Shown piece after piece: positions 27,161-36,462 of a stretch of 64,000 nt of DNA. How positions within the stretch are numbered: the stretch's first letter is position 1; every line of letters starts with the position of its first letter. This DNA is from Pseudovibrio sp. M1P-2-3. GTDB taxonomy: Bacteria; Pseudomonadota; Alphaproteobacteria; Rhizobiales; Stappiaceae. The stretch lies in assembly GCF_031501865.1 (NCBI RefSeq), contig NZ_JARRCW010000001.1, positions 939,001 through 1,003,000 on the forward strand, given 5' to 3'. Under the pieces are notes generated by a model. That model did no database searches and was not told the origin of the DNA. It saw nothing but the letters and a program-made list of their open reading frames with translations. Made by a program: the position numbers and the translations under genes.

Positions 27161-27655
27161 TGATACTTCTCCCGAAAACTCAACTTAACTTAGAGTTATT
27201 TGCAGCGTGCCGGAGCGGTATATCGAGTGATCTTCGATGCATCTATAAGAATATTTACATACAATACTCGCTGTAGCTCTAGGGAAGGGGAGGTCTCATA
27301 AGAGTGGTATGCAGTCACGGTGTATCAGCTATGCCTATTATTTTATATATTGCAATAACATAGGATAACCTTTCATTCACTCGCGAAGGTAAGTAGGTGA
27401 ATATATTTGCAACGTAGATAGTGATTTTGAGACAGATTGACACACACTTTTCTTTGGGGATCAGAGCAAAGTACAGCCTTAAAACCGCGCAGTTTCTAAA
27501 TGAGTTGTCGCGAAAATCTAAAATACCGAAAAAACAGGCATGTACTTGTAGAGTTCTTTGAAAGCCTAGGGATGTTTACTTCCTGTATGGACACTGCAGC
27601 TAGTTTAAAAGCCTAGGCTCGTTGCTTGTGACTGTTATTGGCAGGGGAGGATGGA
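27161..27655. other. Intergenic spacer between divergent genes
   Basis: 495 bases with no gene. It must contain promoters for the SdaC-like gene (reverse) and the transglycosylase-like gene (forward). A ten-base direct repeat AAAGCCTAGG occurs at 27561-27570 and 27608-27617, the second inside the palindrome AGCCTAGGCT (27610-27619), about 40 bases before the forward start. The pair could bind a regulator. Confidence 0.4.
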
Positions 27656-28318
27656 TTGAAGTGGTTGGCGCTAGGTTTGGTGAGTGTCATGGTCATGTTG
27701 CTTGTGGGTGCATTTGCATATGGAGCCACAGGATGGTTTGAAGCCCGGCGACAAGCGCCCCAATGGGTACAGCTCGCCAAGCAGTGGCAGGAACAAGGGC
27801 ATGGCGCTGAAAGCCTAATACCTCAGCAGCTACACTCTCTTGTTGAGGTGATTGATCCCGACTATTTTACCCATGCAGGTGTTAACCCCGTGAGTTTGGC
27901 AGGTGGTATGTCGACGATCACCCAAAGGGTTGCCAAACACCTACACGTGCTTTCATTGGATGCAGGATTAGCCAGAATTTATCACACCGGATATGCACTA
28001 GGTCTGGAAACAGTTTTGTCCAAGAAAGAGATACTGACGCTTTTCCTCGGGACAGTTTCAATGGGAGAGGGGCCAGTGGGAGAGGTGCATGGATTTCATC
28101 GCGCTACATTGGTCTTTTATGGAAAGGTGCCAAAATCTCTTGCTCAAGAAGAGTTTTACAAATTGGTTGCGGTGATCTCCTCTCCCTCCTCCTTTTCCCT
28201 GCAAAATCGGAATGGAATGCTGGATGAGCGGGCTCAGCGTATTCGGCGGCTTGTGTCAGGGGAATGCAAACCTTTTGCTCCGCGTGATGTCGGGCTGGAA
28301 AATTGCGTCAAGGATTAG
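27656..28318 (+). CDS. Transglycosylase (GT51)-like membrane protein lacking catalytic glutamates
   Basis: About 220 residues. The start is TTG 27656: GGGGAGG at 27644-27650 lies five bases before it, while the nearby ATG 27651 hits a stop at once. One membrane helix (about 3-25) is followed by a domain aligning with monofunctional peptidoglycan transglycosylases: DPDYFTHAGV for EDxxFxxHxG, GMSTITQRVAKHL for GASTITQQ, and LETVLSKKEILTLFLG for the IETxxSKKRILxxYLN region. The first catalytic Glu is Ile here (VIDPDYF), and the RKxxE Glu, five positions before LGLET, is His. It should therefore not polymerise lipid II; a regulatory or scaffold role at the cell wall is inferred. Confidence 0.75.
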   Translation: MKWLALGLVSVMVMLLVGAFAYGATGWFEARRQAPQWVQLAKQWQEQGHGAESLIPQQLHSLVEVIDPDYFTHAGVNPVSLAGGMSTITQRVAKHLHVLSLDAGLARIYHTGYALGLETVLSKKEILTLFLGTVSMGEGPVGEVHGFHRATLVFYGKVPKSLAQEEFYKLVAVISSPSSFSLQNRNGMLDERAQRIRRLVSGECKPFAPRDVGLENCVKD

Positions 28319-28363
28319 TGCCGTTTGTATCTTTGCTAGTGATTTGCGCTTCCCTACTCAAAC

Positions 28364-28927
28364 TTATGGATTGTGAACGAGTTCCACGTGTGCGGGCACA
28401 GGCTCCATAATGGCTTGGAGGGCCAAACATGCAGCTTTACATGTCTCGATCATTTTGACGATTTCTTCTGCAGGTTCTGGAGACTCTACAATGACATAAA
28501 GGTCAATGCGCTCGCACTTTCCCTTCTCAGTAGATGTACACTTTTCGTTGATCAAGTTTTCGGCCACTGAGAAATGCAGCTTCTGCTCCACTTTCACAGA
28601 AGTCAGGTCGAGCTTCTTCATATTCTGATAGTAAGTAATATGACTGAGGAAGCAAAATGCTACGCCACATGCCAAGTAATCAAGAGGAGCGGGTGCCTTA
28701 TCAGTTCCACCGAAACGAATACCTTCATCGCTGGAAACTTCAAAGGCTCCATATCCAAGTATATTTGGCATTACGCTCACGGACTTGAAAAATCCAGCGC
28801 CGGGCTGCTTTCCCCCAGTGAGGTTTATATCAAATGCAAATCCTGTTTCTGATTGGTTTGACTTACCTAACTCCATCCTCAGTAAGGGGTGTAGGGAGTC
28901 CACTTTTTTAACCAGCTCCAGTGGCAT
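28364..28927 (-). CDS. OsmC-like family protein, copy 1
   Basis: 187 residues. OsmC/Ohr fold pattern with two conserved cysteines, in GVAFCFLSH (about 90) and CKAACLALQ (near the C-terminus). Canonical members reduce organic hydroperoxides using such a pair. The start ATG 28927 has AGGACAGG upstream. It is paralogous to the next reverse-strand gene, 96 bases away: shared segments include GTDKAPAPL/GTDLAPAPL, GVAFCFLSH, VKVEQK and VIVESPEP. Whether it is a peroxidase or a sulfur-relay member of the family is unknown. Confidence 0.78.
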   Translation of the reverse strand: MPLELVKKVDSLHPLLRMELGKSNQSETGFAFDINLTGGKQPGAGFFKSVSVMPNILGYGAFEVSSDEGIRFGGTDKAPAPLDYLACGVAFCFLSHITYYQNMKKLDLTSVKVEQKLHFSVAENLINEKCTSTEKGKCERIDLYVIVESPEPAEEIVKMIETCKAACLALQAIMEPVPAHVELVHNP

Positions 28928-29023
28928 TTTCCTGTCCTTTCATGGGGTGTGTTGCCTCAAAGGAGGCGCAAGATTGCAGGAGGGGTGCTCAAAGTATTTT
29001 TGACAGGTGTTGGACAGGAGTTC

Positions 29024-29599
29024 CTATGGGTTATGAATGAGCTTAAAGCTGGGAGGAGTTGCATTAATAACAGTTTGCAAGCCAATGCATCCGGTGGTGC
29101 ACACCTCTATCATCTTCTCAATTTCTTCTTTTGGTTCAGGGGACTCCACAATCACATTGAAGTCTATTCCATAGCAACGCCCGTGCCCTACGTCTTCATC
29201 ATGAGAGTCTGTTAGGTTACTTGCGAGCATAAAGCGCATTTTTTGTTCGACTTTTACGGATGTAATATCCAGCTTTCTGGATTGCTCATACATATAGACG
29301 TGACTTAGAAAACAAAAGGCAACGCCGGAGCCTAGGTAAGACAAAGGAGCCGGCGCGAGGTCTGTTCCGCCAATCAATGTTCCTTCATCACACTTGATTT
29401 CAAAAGCGCCATATCCGGACCCTTCAGGCTTTGCGATTGCACTTTTGAAAAAGCCTGTCCCTTTTTCCTTATGAGCCACAAGATTTACTTCAAAATTAAA
29501 ACCATCCTCAGTCTTCTTAGGAGCTTCAATTTCTATTGTTTTGAGAGGAGGCAGGTCTTCAACTTTTTTGACCAAGTCGTTTTGCGTTGCTTCAGACAT
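29024..29599 (-). CDS. OsmC-like family protein, copy 2
   Basis: 191 residues, tandem paralogue of the gene at 28364-28927, with the same cysteine pair (GVAFCFLSH and CTTGCIGLQ) and the same ending (HNP). The two diverge mainly at the N-terminus and in the acidic loop (SHDEDVGHGRC here). The 96-base gap suggests one transcript read from 29599 leftwards. The duplication is old, as identity is limited to motif blocks; the pair may form a heteromer or cover different substrates. Confidence 0.78.
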   Translation of the reverse strand: MSEATQNDLVKKVEDLPPLKTIEIEAPKKTEDGFNFEVNLVAHKEKGTGFFKSAIAKPEGSGYGAFEIKCDEGTLIGGTDLAPAPLSYLGSGVAFCFLSHVYMYEQSRKLDITSVKVEQKMRFMLASNLTDSHDEDVGHGRCYGIDFNVIVESPEPKEEIEKMIEVCTTGCIGLQTVINATPPSFKLIHNP

Positions 29600-29790
29600 T
29601 GTAGTCTCTCCTTGTCAGGGGGGTATTCTGGTGGGGAGATATCTTTGAATACTCAAAGATCACATGGTTTTAGATTTCTATCTGCAGACTGGGACAGAAC
29701 TTTGGTGATATTTGCGGGTGACATTAATATCATGTCACCTGAGCAAGTTTTGAAGTGACAACCTCACAAGTTGCTTGCAAGCGGGTTACT

Positions 29791-30060
29791 TTATGGGCAG
29801 GCTACTGCATAGGGGCGTCCATATTGGTCATAGGCTGTGCAGTTTTTAGGAGTTGTTACATGGCCAATAACGCCGCCTGCGACGCCGCCAATGGCAGCAC
29901 CTGCAACAGCTGAACCTGCATCTCCACCAGCAGCTGCCCCGATTGCCGCTCCGGTTGCTGCGCCAAGGCCTGCACCTACCAATGTTCTATCCTGTTGGCT
30001 TGAGGTGTTGCATCCAGCAATGAGTAGAAGGGCTGCGCTTGCCAGTAACAGTTTTGTCAT
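29791..30060 (-). CDS. Glycine-zipper outer-membrane-type lipoprotein
   Basis: About 89 residues from ATG 30060, with AAGGAGA seven bases before it; the longer frame to 30111 lacks a ribosome site. Signal peptide with lipobox (LLIAGC, cysteine near 17), then a glycine-zipper membrane-spanning segment (GAGLGAATGAAIGAAAGG and GAAIGGVAGGVIG), ending in a short NCTAYDQYGRPYAVACP tail with two cysteines. Such proteins sit in the outer membrane and are thought to support envelope integrity; the exact role is not known. Confidence 0.82.
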   Translation of the reverse strand: MTKLLLASAALLLIAGCNTSSQQDRTLVGAGLGAATGAAIGAAAGGDAGSAVAGAAIGGVAGGVIGHVTTPKNCTAYDQYGRPYAVACP

Positions 30061-30160
30061 TAGTTGCTTCTCCTTGTCCTGCCGCCCTTTGCCAATCAAC
30101 TCCCGGATCAAGAAGGTGTGTCTAAAGGGCGCAGGGTAAGAAGAAGCAACGGAGAAACTA

Positions 30161-31801
30161 TCAGGAGGCCTTCAGGCCTTGCACATAAGAGACAAGACCG
30201 AGGGTCGAGCTGTCCTTATCTGCGGTGGTTTCTTTACCTTCTACGAGAGGCAGAAGCAGGGTTGCCAATTCTTTTCCAAGTTCCACGCCCCATTGATCAA
30301 AGGAGTTAATGTTCCAGATCACGCCTTCCACAAACACGCGGTGTTCATAAAGGGCAATGATCCGGCCTAGTGTGAACGGGTCTAGTTTTCTATAGATAAG
30401 TGTGGTTGAAGGGCGATTACCCGGAAAGGTCTTTTGCAAAGCAAGGTTAGAGATCTGTTCCTCACTTGCGCCGCTTTCGCGCATTTTTACTTCAACTTCA
30501 CTAAGGCTCCGTCCCTTGAGAAGGGCTTCACTCTGAGCAAGGCAGTTCGCTAATAGAAGGTTCTGGTGGTTTTGGAGCTCCGGTTCATGGCTTTGGGCTC
30601 CTACGAGGAACTCGCAGGGAATTACTGAGGTGCCTTGGTGGATGAGCTGGTAAAAGGCATGTTGTCCGTTAGTACCCGGCTCTCCCCAAACGACTGGGCC
30701 CGTGGCCGTTTGAACGGGTTTTCCCTCTTTGGTGACCTGTTTGCCATTGGATTCCATATCCAGCTGCTGCAGATAGGCCGGGAAGCGGGAGAGCCGTTGA
30801 TCATAGGGGAGAATTGCCCGAGAACCAAGCCCCAGAAAGCTTCTGTTCCAAACGCCGATCAGCCCCATGAGTACAGGGAGGTTATCTTGGATCGGAGCTG
30901 TGCGGAAATGTTCATCCATCACAAAAGCACCATCCAGAAATTCCATGAAACTATCTGCTCCAATGGCAATCATCAGTGGCAGGCCAATTGCAGACCAGAT
31001 GGAATAACGGCCTCCGACCCAATCCCAGAATCCGAAGACACGCTCAGGACTGATCCCAAATTTGGAAACCCTATCAAGTGCAGTTGAGACGGCACAAAAA
31101 TGGTGCGGGATAGCATTTTCTCCAAGCGCTTCAACTATCCAGCTGCGAGCTGTTTGAGCGTTGGTCATGGTCTCAATTGTGCTGAAGGTTTTGCTAGCGA
31201 CAATCACCAAGGTGGTTTCTGGATCAAGGTGCTTCAGTGTATCTGAAATGTGAGCACCGTCTACATTGGAGACAAAATGGACTTTGGGGCCATCATGATA
31301 GGGGGCTAACGCCTGTGTTGTCATGGCCGGACCTAGGTCAGAGCCGCCAATGCCGATGTTGATGACATCTGTGAAGGTCTTTCCGCTTACTCCACAAACT
31401 TTGCCGGAGCGAACCGCATTGCTGAACTGCCCAAGGTGCTCAAGTGTCTCACGCACCTTGGGCATAACGTCTTCGCCGTCCATCATCACGGCTTTTTCGG
31501 AGCGATTACGTAAGGCCGTATGTAAAACTGCACGGTTCTCCGTGGTGTTGATTTTGTCACCCTCAAACATGGCGGTACGCTTTTCTTCAAGGGAGCATGC
31601 TTCAGCCAAACCCTGAAGGAGCGAGAGAGTTTCGCTGGTAACGGCAGTTTTGGAAAAATCGAGCAGCAAGTCGTCTAGAGAGCGTGAGAACTTTTGGAAG
31701 CGGTGCCTGTCAGCAGCGAATAGGGATTTAAGTTCAGTCGCCTGAGCGTTCCGTGCATGTTCTTCCAGCGTTTTCCAAGGTGCGGTGGAATGATGGGACA
31801 T
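30161..31801 (-). CDS. pgi: Glucose-6-phosphate isomerase
   Basis: 546 residues, the usual length. Interconverts glucose-6-phosphate and fructose-6-phosphate in the cytoplasm. Visible signatures are [59 protein letters not shown] (catalytic Glu and His region) and the ending [15 protein letters not shown]. The ATG is followed by MSHHSTAPW. It lies after eda and zwf on the same strand, so in this organism pgi may feed fructose-derived hexose phosphate into zwf and the Entner-Doudoroff route. Confidence 0.97.
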   Translation of the reverse strand: MSHHSTAPWKTLEEHARNAQATELKSLFAADRHRFQKFSRSLDDLLLDFSKTAVTSETLSLLQGLAEACSLEEKRTAMFEGDKINTTENRAVLHTALRNRSEKAVMMDGEDVMPKVRETLEHLGQFSNAVRSGKVCGVSGKTFTDVINIGIGGSDLGPAMTTQALAPYHDGPKVHFVSNVDGAHISDTLKHLDPETTLVIVASKTFSTIETMTNAQTARSWIVEALGENAIPHHFCAVSTALDRVSKFGISPERVFGFWDWVGGRYSIWSAIGLPLMIAIGADSFMEFLDGAFVMDEHFRTAPIQDNLPVLMGLIGVWNRSFLGLGSRAILPYDQRLSRFPAYLQQLDMESNGKQVTKEGKPVQTATGPVVWGEPGTNGQHAFYQLIHQGTSVIPCEFLVGAQSHEPELQNHQNLLLANCLAQSEALLKGRSLSEVEVKMRESGASEEQISNLALQKTFPGNRPSTTLIYRKLDPFTLGRIIALYEHRVFVEGVIWNINSFDQWGVELGKELATLLLPLVEGKETTADKDSSTLGLVSYVQGLKAS

Positions 31802-31940
31802 TCAAACTCTCCTGATTATTATTAGAAAGGTAAAGTGCTTGTGCGTGGTGGCGGCTCTTCCCATTGGGGAGCCTAGCAGATTTTACAGGGTTGGATATAT
31901 TTGATTATTTACGGATCAAAGCACGTTTTGTGCGATAATT

Positions 31941-32582
31941 TTAAGGGGAGAGCGCCGCAGCCTTTCGGGCATGGGCTTCAATTTTCAGCCAGTTTTGGGC
32001 ATCAACCGCTCCTGTCTCGGAAATCCACGTTCCGCCAACACACAAAACGTTGGAAAGGGCTAGGAAGTCTTTCGCATTGGCTAAAGTGATTCCACCTGTT
32101 GGACAAAACCGTAGAGACGGGAAGGGGGCAGCTAGCGCTTTCAAAAGAGACGGCCCCCCGGAGGCTAAGGCCGGAAAGAATTTGAGCCTCTCATAACCCT
32201 TCTCTGCTGCTTGCATCGTTTCTGTCGGCGTTGAAACTCCGGGAAGTAGTGGGCACTGCTGGAAAGACTTTGCAGCGTTGAAGAGTGTTTCAGTTGAACC
32301 GGGAGACACAGCAAAATGAGCTCCAGCGTTAACTGCGGCCTCATATTGTCTGGCGGATAGAATAGTTCCAGCTCCCACGGTAACTTCTGGCACTTCACTG
32401 GAAATTTTCCTAATACAATCAAGGGCACAGTCTGTGCGTAGTGTAATCTCGATTGAAGTCAGTCCACCTTTCGCCAAGGCCTTTGCGACTTTTACCGCAT
32501 TAGAGCTATTAGTAAGGGTAAGAACCGGAATAACCGGCGCTTTCATTAATATGGTATCGAGAAGTTCAATATTTTGAGACAT
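31941..32582 (-). CDS. eda: KDPG/KHG aldolase
   Basis: 213 residues from ATG 32582 (a TTG at 32609 would add nine; neither has a clear ribosome site). Cleaves 2-keto-3-deoxy-6-phosphogluconate to pyruvate and glyceraldehyde-3-phosphate, the last Entner-Doudoroff step. Motifs: TSIEITLRT (catalytic Glu), GAGTILS, SPGSTE, LKFFPA (Schiff-base Lys) and FCPTGGI. It lies between zwf and pgi; the dehydratase gene edd and pgl are not in the window, so the pathway is split over loci. Confidence 0.95.
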   Translation of the reverse strand: MSQNIELLDTILMKAPVIPVLTLTNSSNAVKVAKALAKGGLTSIEITLRTDCALDCIRKISSEVPEVTVGAGTILSARQYEAAVNAGAHFAVSPGSTETLFNAAKSFQQCPLLPGVSTPTETMQAAEKGYERLKFFPALASGGPSLLKALAAPFPSLRFCPTGGITLANAKDFLALSNVLCVGGTWISETGAVDAQNWLKIEAHARKAAALSP

Positions 32583-32690
32583 ATAAACTTTTGAAAGTAC
32601 TTTGTTCAAAGAAAATGAATGGTGATGATCGCCTTGCTGATCAACTAAGTTTGGAGACGATACTATGATCGTCCCCGCTAAAGGTCCAGC

Positions 32691-34157
32691 TTACTCTTCG
32701 TGCCAGGTGCGTCCGTCACGCTCGATCAATGCGATGGAAGCAGAAGGGCCCCATGTGCCGGATGTATAGCTTTTCGGTGGCTCTGGATCCTTCGCCCAGT
32801 TTTTTAAGATTGGATCAATCCACTTCCAAGCTGCCTCCACTTCATCTCTTCGCATAAACAGGGTCTGATCGCCGCGGATCATATCCATGAGCAGACGCTC
32901 ATAAGCATCAGGGCTACGGACCTCAAAAGTCTCAGCAAAGGACATGTCCAGTGGAACCTGACGTAGACGCATGCCTCCAGAACCTGGATCCTTGATCATG
33001 ACATGCATTTTTACACCTTCATCCGGCTGCAGGCGAATAATAAGCTGATTGGCTTTGATAACGCCCGCATCAGCATTAAAAATGGAATGTGGAATTTCCC
33101 TGAACTGGATGACAATTTCAGAAATACGGCTTGCAAGGCGCTTTCCTGTTCTCAGGTAAAATGGCACGCCTGCCCATCGCCAGTTGGCAATCTCCACCTT
33201 TGCCGCAACAAAGGTTTCTGTTTGGGAACGGTCTTCCCCCAGTTCGTCCAGATAACTTGAGACAGCGCCGCCAGCCGATGCCCCCGCGCGATATTGCCCT
33301 CTTATCATGTTGCGGGAAATGGATTGCGCATCCAATGCTTTGAGTGAGTTCAGCACTTTGAGTTTTTCGTCACGGACACTGTTTGCTCCAGACGATTCTG
33401 GCGGCTCCATCGCCACAAGACATAAAAGTTGAAGCAAATGGTTTTGAACCATGTCACGCAGGGCGCCAGCCGTATCATAATAACCGGCGCGGCTCTCAAC
33501 TCCCAAAGTTTCAGCCACCGTAATTTGGACATGGTCAATGTTGTTGGAGTTCCACAACGGCTCGAATAGGACATTGGCAAACCGCAAAGCCATAAGGTTT
33601 TGGACCGTTTCTTTGCCTAGGTAATGGTCGATCCTGAAAATCTGCTCCTCTTTGAATACGGAGCCGATTGTCTCGTTCACTTCACTGGCAGACTTCCCAT
33701 CTTTTCCAATCGGCTTCTCAATGGTAACCCGCGTTTTTTCCGTAATGAGCCCATGTTTACCAATGGCTGAGCAAATTGGGCCAAAAAGGTCGGGAGAAAC
33801 GGACAGGTAAAAGGCGCGGATAACATCTTCGCGGCCAGACAAGGCTTCACCTAAGGCATCCCATCCTGTACCCTCAACTGCATTTAGAGAAACATAATGG
33901 AACCGTTTTAAAAAACGCTCCATCACCTCTTCCTTAATCGATTTAAGGTGACCCAATAAAGATTCCCGCGCCCAGTCAATATATTGTTCATCGCTTAAGG
34001 AGCGACGGGAGACAGAAATGATACGCGCATCTGCGGGAATTTGTCCCGCTTCCTCGCGGTGATAGAGAGCTGGCAGAAGTTTACGATGGGCCAGATCTCC
34101 CGTCCCGCCAAATACCACAAGGTCAAAGGGTAATACAGGTGTCGAGCGAAGTGGCAT
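32691..34157 (-). CDS. zwf: Glucose-6-phosphate 1-dehydrogenase
   Basis: 488 residues from ATG 34157, chosen because AAGGAATTGC precedes it and it matches the family start (MPLRST...PFDLVVFGGTGDLAHRKLLP); a longer frame to 34241 has no support. NADP-binding VFGGTGDLA, the active-site RIDHYLGKE and the later YLRTGKRL are all present. Oxidises glucose-6-phosphate to the lactone, making NADPH and feeding the Entner-Doudoroff and pentose phosphate routes. First gene of the reverse-strand zwf-eda-pgi set; the intervals of 108 and 139 bases leave room for internal promoters. Confidence 0.96.
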   Translation of the reverse strand: MPLRSTPVLPFDLVVFGGTGDLAHRKLLPALYHREEAGQIPADARIISVSRRSLSDEQYIDWARESLLGHLKSIKEEVMERFLKRFHYVSLNAVEGTGWDALGEALSGREDVIRAFYLSVSPDLFGPICSAIGKHGLITEKTRVTIEKPIGKDGKSASEVNETIGSVFKEEQIFRIDHYLGKETVQNLMALRFANVLFEPLWNSNNIDHVQITVAETLGVESRAGYYDTAGALRDMVQNHLLQLLCLVAMEPPESSGANSVRDEKLKVLNSLKALDAQSISRNMIRGQYRAGASAGGAVSSYLDELGEDRSQTETFVAAKVEIANWRWAGVPFYLRTGKRLASRISEIVIQFREIPHSIFNADAGVIKANQLIIRLQPDEGVKMHVMIKDPGSGGMRLRQVPLDMSFAETFEVRSPDAYERLLMDMIRGDQTLFMRRDEVEAAWKWIDPILKNWAKDPEPPKSYTSGTWGPSASIALIERDGRTWHEE

Positions 34158-34526
34158 TGCAATTCCTTGAAGTCTTTTCGTTTTACTTTGGCGCTTGGCA
34201 AGAAGCCCCAGCGATATCCTCGGCTCGAACTTAACGAGCAAGCATATAAATACTTATACCTGACCGGGCTACCTTTTGCGCTGAGATTTGCGAAATTGCA
34301 AGAGGCAGGAACTGGTTTCCTCTCAGCCTCTTGAAAGCACAAATTAAAACCATTGCAGTACCTTAGGTAATCCTAGTGCTTGTACTTATTCAGTTGCCAC
34401 GGTGGATTGTAATGCAAGTGTGGTTGAGGCAAGATGAACACTACCGGTGGAAATGGCTAGAGGGCTTCTTAAAGGCATCGGTCAGAGTGTTAGAAGGCAC
34501 TCTCTTTCAATTTTAGGGGACGGAGT
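34158..34526. other. Divergent promoter region between zwf and the adenine deaminase gene
   Basis: 369 bases without a gene. CAAGAGGC (34299-34306) and GCCTCTTG (34326-34333) form an exact inverted repeat with a 19-base spacer, a candidate operator about 140 bases upstream of zwf. I looked for a HexR-type site (TGTAATTAAATTACA) and did not find one. Confidence 0.4.
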
Positions 34527-36245
34527 ATGGCCATGAAGCGCTCATCCAAAGAATTTCTTGAAACGGCAATTGCTGCGGGAAAAGGGGAAATTCCAGCTGA
34601 TATCGTTTTAAAGAATGTGGGTTTGTTCAGTGTCATGGATGGCAGCCAGACAACGTGTGATCTGGCAATTGTTGAAGACCGGATCGTTGGGACCCATGCT
34701 AGTTATGATGGTCATATTGAGCTGGATTGTTCCGGTAAAATCGCGGTTCCGGGCTTTATTGATACGCATCTGCATGTGGAATCCTCGCTTGTCACGCCCT
34801 TAGAATTTGACCGATGCGTGCTTCCTCACGGGGTTACAACTGCAATCTGTGACCCCCATGAGATTGCAAATGTCGCAGGGATAAAAGGGATACAGTACTT
34901 TCTTGATTCCGCGGCAAATACAATAATGGATTTGCGTATCAACCTGTCCTCTTGTGTTCCTGCCACCTCATTCGAAACATCGGGTGCCCGCTTGGAACTG
35001 GAAGACCTGCTTCCTTTCAAAGATCACGAAAAAGTTATTGGCCTTGCTGAGTTTATGAACTTTCCGGGCGTTCTGGCACGTGATCCTTCCGTCATATCCA
35101 AGCTGGATGCTTTTCAGGGCGGGCATATTGATGGACACGCTCCACTTTTGGGCGGGGTGGACCTTAATGGCTATTTGGCTGCGGGCATTCGAACCGACCA
35201 TGAAGCGACCAGCGCTCGGGAAGCTTTGGAAAAGCTCTCCAAGGGCATGAATATATTAATTCGAGAGGGGTCTGTCTCCAAGGATCTGGACGCTTTGGCG
35301 CCCGTTCTAACCTCTGATTATTCAAGCTTTCTGTGCCTTTGTACCGATGATAGAAACCCGCTGGATATTGCGGAGGAGGGCCATATTGACTCCATGATCC
35401 GCCGACTGATTGCACATGGGTGTAAGCCAAAAGACGTGTATCGGGCAGCAAGTTGGTCTGCGGCAATGGCTTTCGGTCTACGTGATCGCGGGCACCTCGC
35501 GCCGGGTTGGAGGGCCGATATTGCTTTGCTTGACGACCTTGAGAAGTGCTCCGTGAGTGATGTCATCAGCGGCGGAAAAGTGGTTACGCCCCAACTATTT
35601 GCTCAAAGAAATGCCGTGAAACCGACGGGTTTGACGGACACATGTCATGCCCCTGAAGTCTTTGCGGGCAACTTTACTGTTGCAGCCCGAACAGAACCGC
35701 ATTCAGTACTTGGGGTTAAGGCTGGGCTGATTTTGACCTCCCACGAAAAAAGAGTTCTGCCTACCAAAGGCAACGAGGCTTTGATTGATCTTGGACAGGA
35801 TGTTGTCAAAGTCGCTGTAGTTGAGCGTCACGGTAAAAACGGGAACATTGCAACCGGATTTGTGACAGGGTTTGGTTTGCAAGAGGGGGCTATTGCCTCT
35901 TCCGTTGGTCATGATAGCCACAACATTTGTGTCGTCGGGGCCTGTGAAGTCTCCATGGCAACAGCCGTAAACCGGTTACGTCAGATAAAAGGTGGCTTTG
36001 CAGTTGCCTCCAAAGACAAGGTTCTTGCAGAACTGGCTTTGCCGCTTGCCGGACTTATGAGTTTGCAGCCTTTTGAACACGTACGCGAAGAACTGGAGAA
36101 ACTTCGAGCTGCTGCGAAAGGTCTTGGTTGTTGTCTGCCAGAGCCGTTTTTACAGGTCGCGTTCTTGCCGCTTCCGGTTATTCCGCATTTAAAAATTACA
36201 GATTTTGGGGTTTTTGATGTGGACGCATTCTCACTTATCCCCTAA
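34527..36245 (+). CDS. ade: Adenine deaminase
   Basis: 572 residues, the usual length for the amidohydrolase-type enzyme that converts adenine to hypoxanthine and ammonia in purine salvage. Metal-binding motifs are intact: GFIDTHLHVESSLVTP, CDPHEIANV, the lysine region GLAEFMNFPG, GHIDGHAPLL, TDHEA and CTDDRNP. The C-terminal domain is present (GFGLQEGAIASSVGHDSHNI). Start ATG 34527 follows GGGGACGGAG; ATG 34533 is an alternative. Transcribed alone, divergently from zwf. Confidence 0.95.
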   Translation: MAMKRSSKEFLETAIAAGKGEIPADIVLKNVGLFSVMDGSQTTCDLAIVEDRIVGTHASYDGHIELDCSGKIAVPGFIDTHLHVESSLVTPLEFDRCVLPHGVTTAICDPHEIANVAGIKGIQYFLDSAANTIMDLRINLSSCVPATSFETSGARLELEDLLPFKDHEKVIGLAEFMNFPGVLARDPSVISKLDAFQGGHIDGHAPLLGGVDLNGYLAAGIRTDHEATSAREALEKLSKGMNILIREGSVSKDLDALAPVLTSDYSSFLCLCTDDRNPLDIAEEGHIDSMIRRLIAHGCKPKDVYRAASWSAAMAFGLRDRGHLAPGWRADIALLDDLEKCSVSDVISGGKVVTPQLFAQRNAVKPTGLTDTCHAPEVFAGNFTVAARTEPHSVLGVKAGLILTSHEKRVLPTKGNEALIDLGQDVVKVAVVERHGKNGNIATGFVTGFGLQEGAIASSVGHDSHNICVVGACEVSMATAVNRLRQIKGGFAVASKDKVLAELALPLAGLMSLQPFEHVREELEKLRAAAKGLGCCLPEPFLQVAFLPLPVIPHLKITDFGVFDVDAFSLIP

Positions 36246-36462
36246 TAGGACGTCAAACATCAAAGTCCCAGCGAGTTCTTCAACGAACTAGCCTTTTGGG
36301 AGAAGTTGACCTTTTGTTCAGTATAACGCAAACTGAACGGCAGATCTATTTATGAATTCCGGTTGTGCAAGGTGAGGGAGTGACAGTGGGAGCTGTCCCA
36401 TTCGGGTTATTCAGCCTGAACCTGTCTGGCCGTAGAACACAATTATAAGGGGGGATGGTGCA

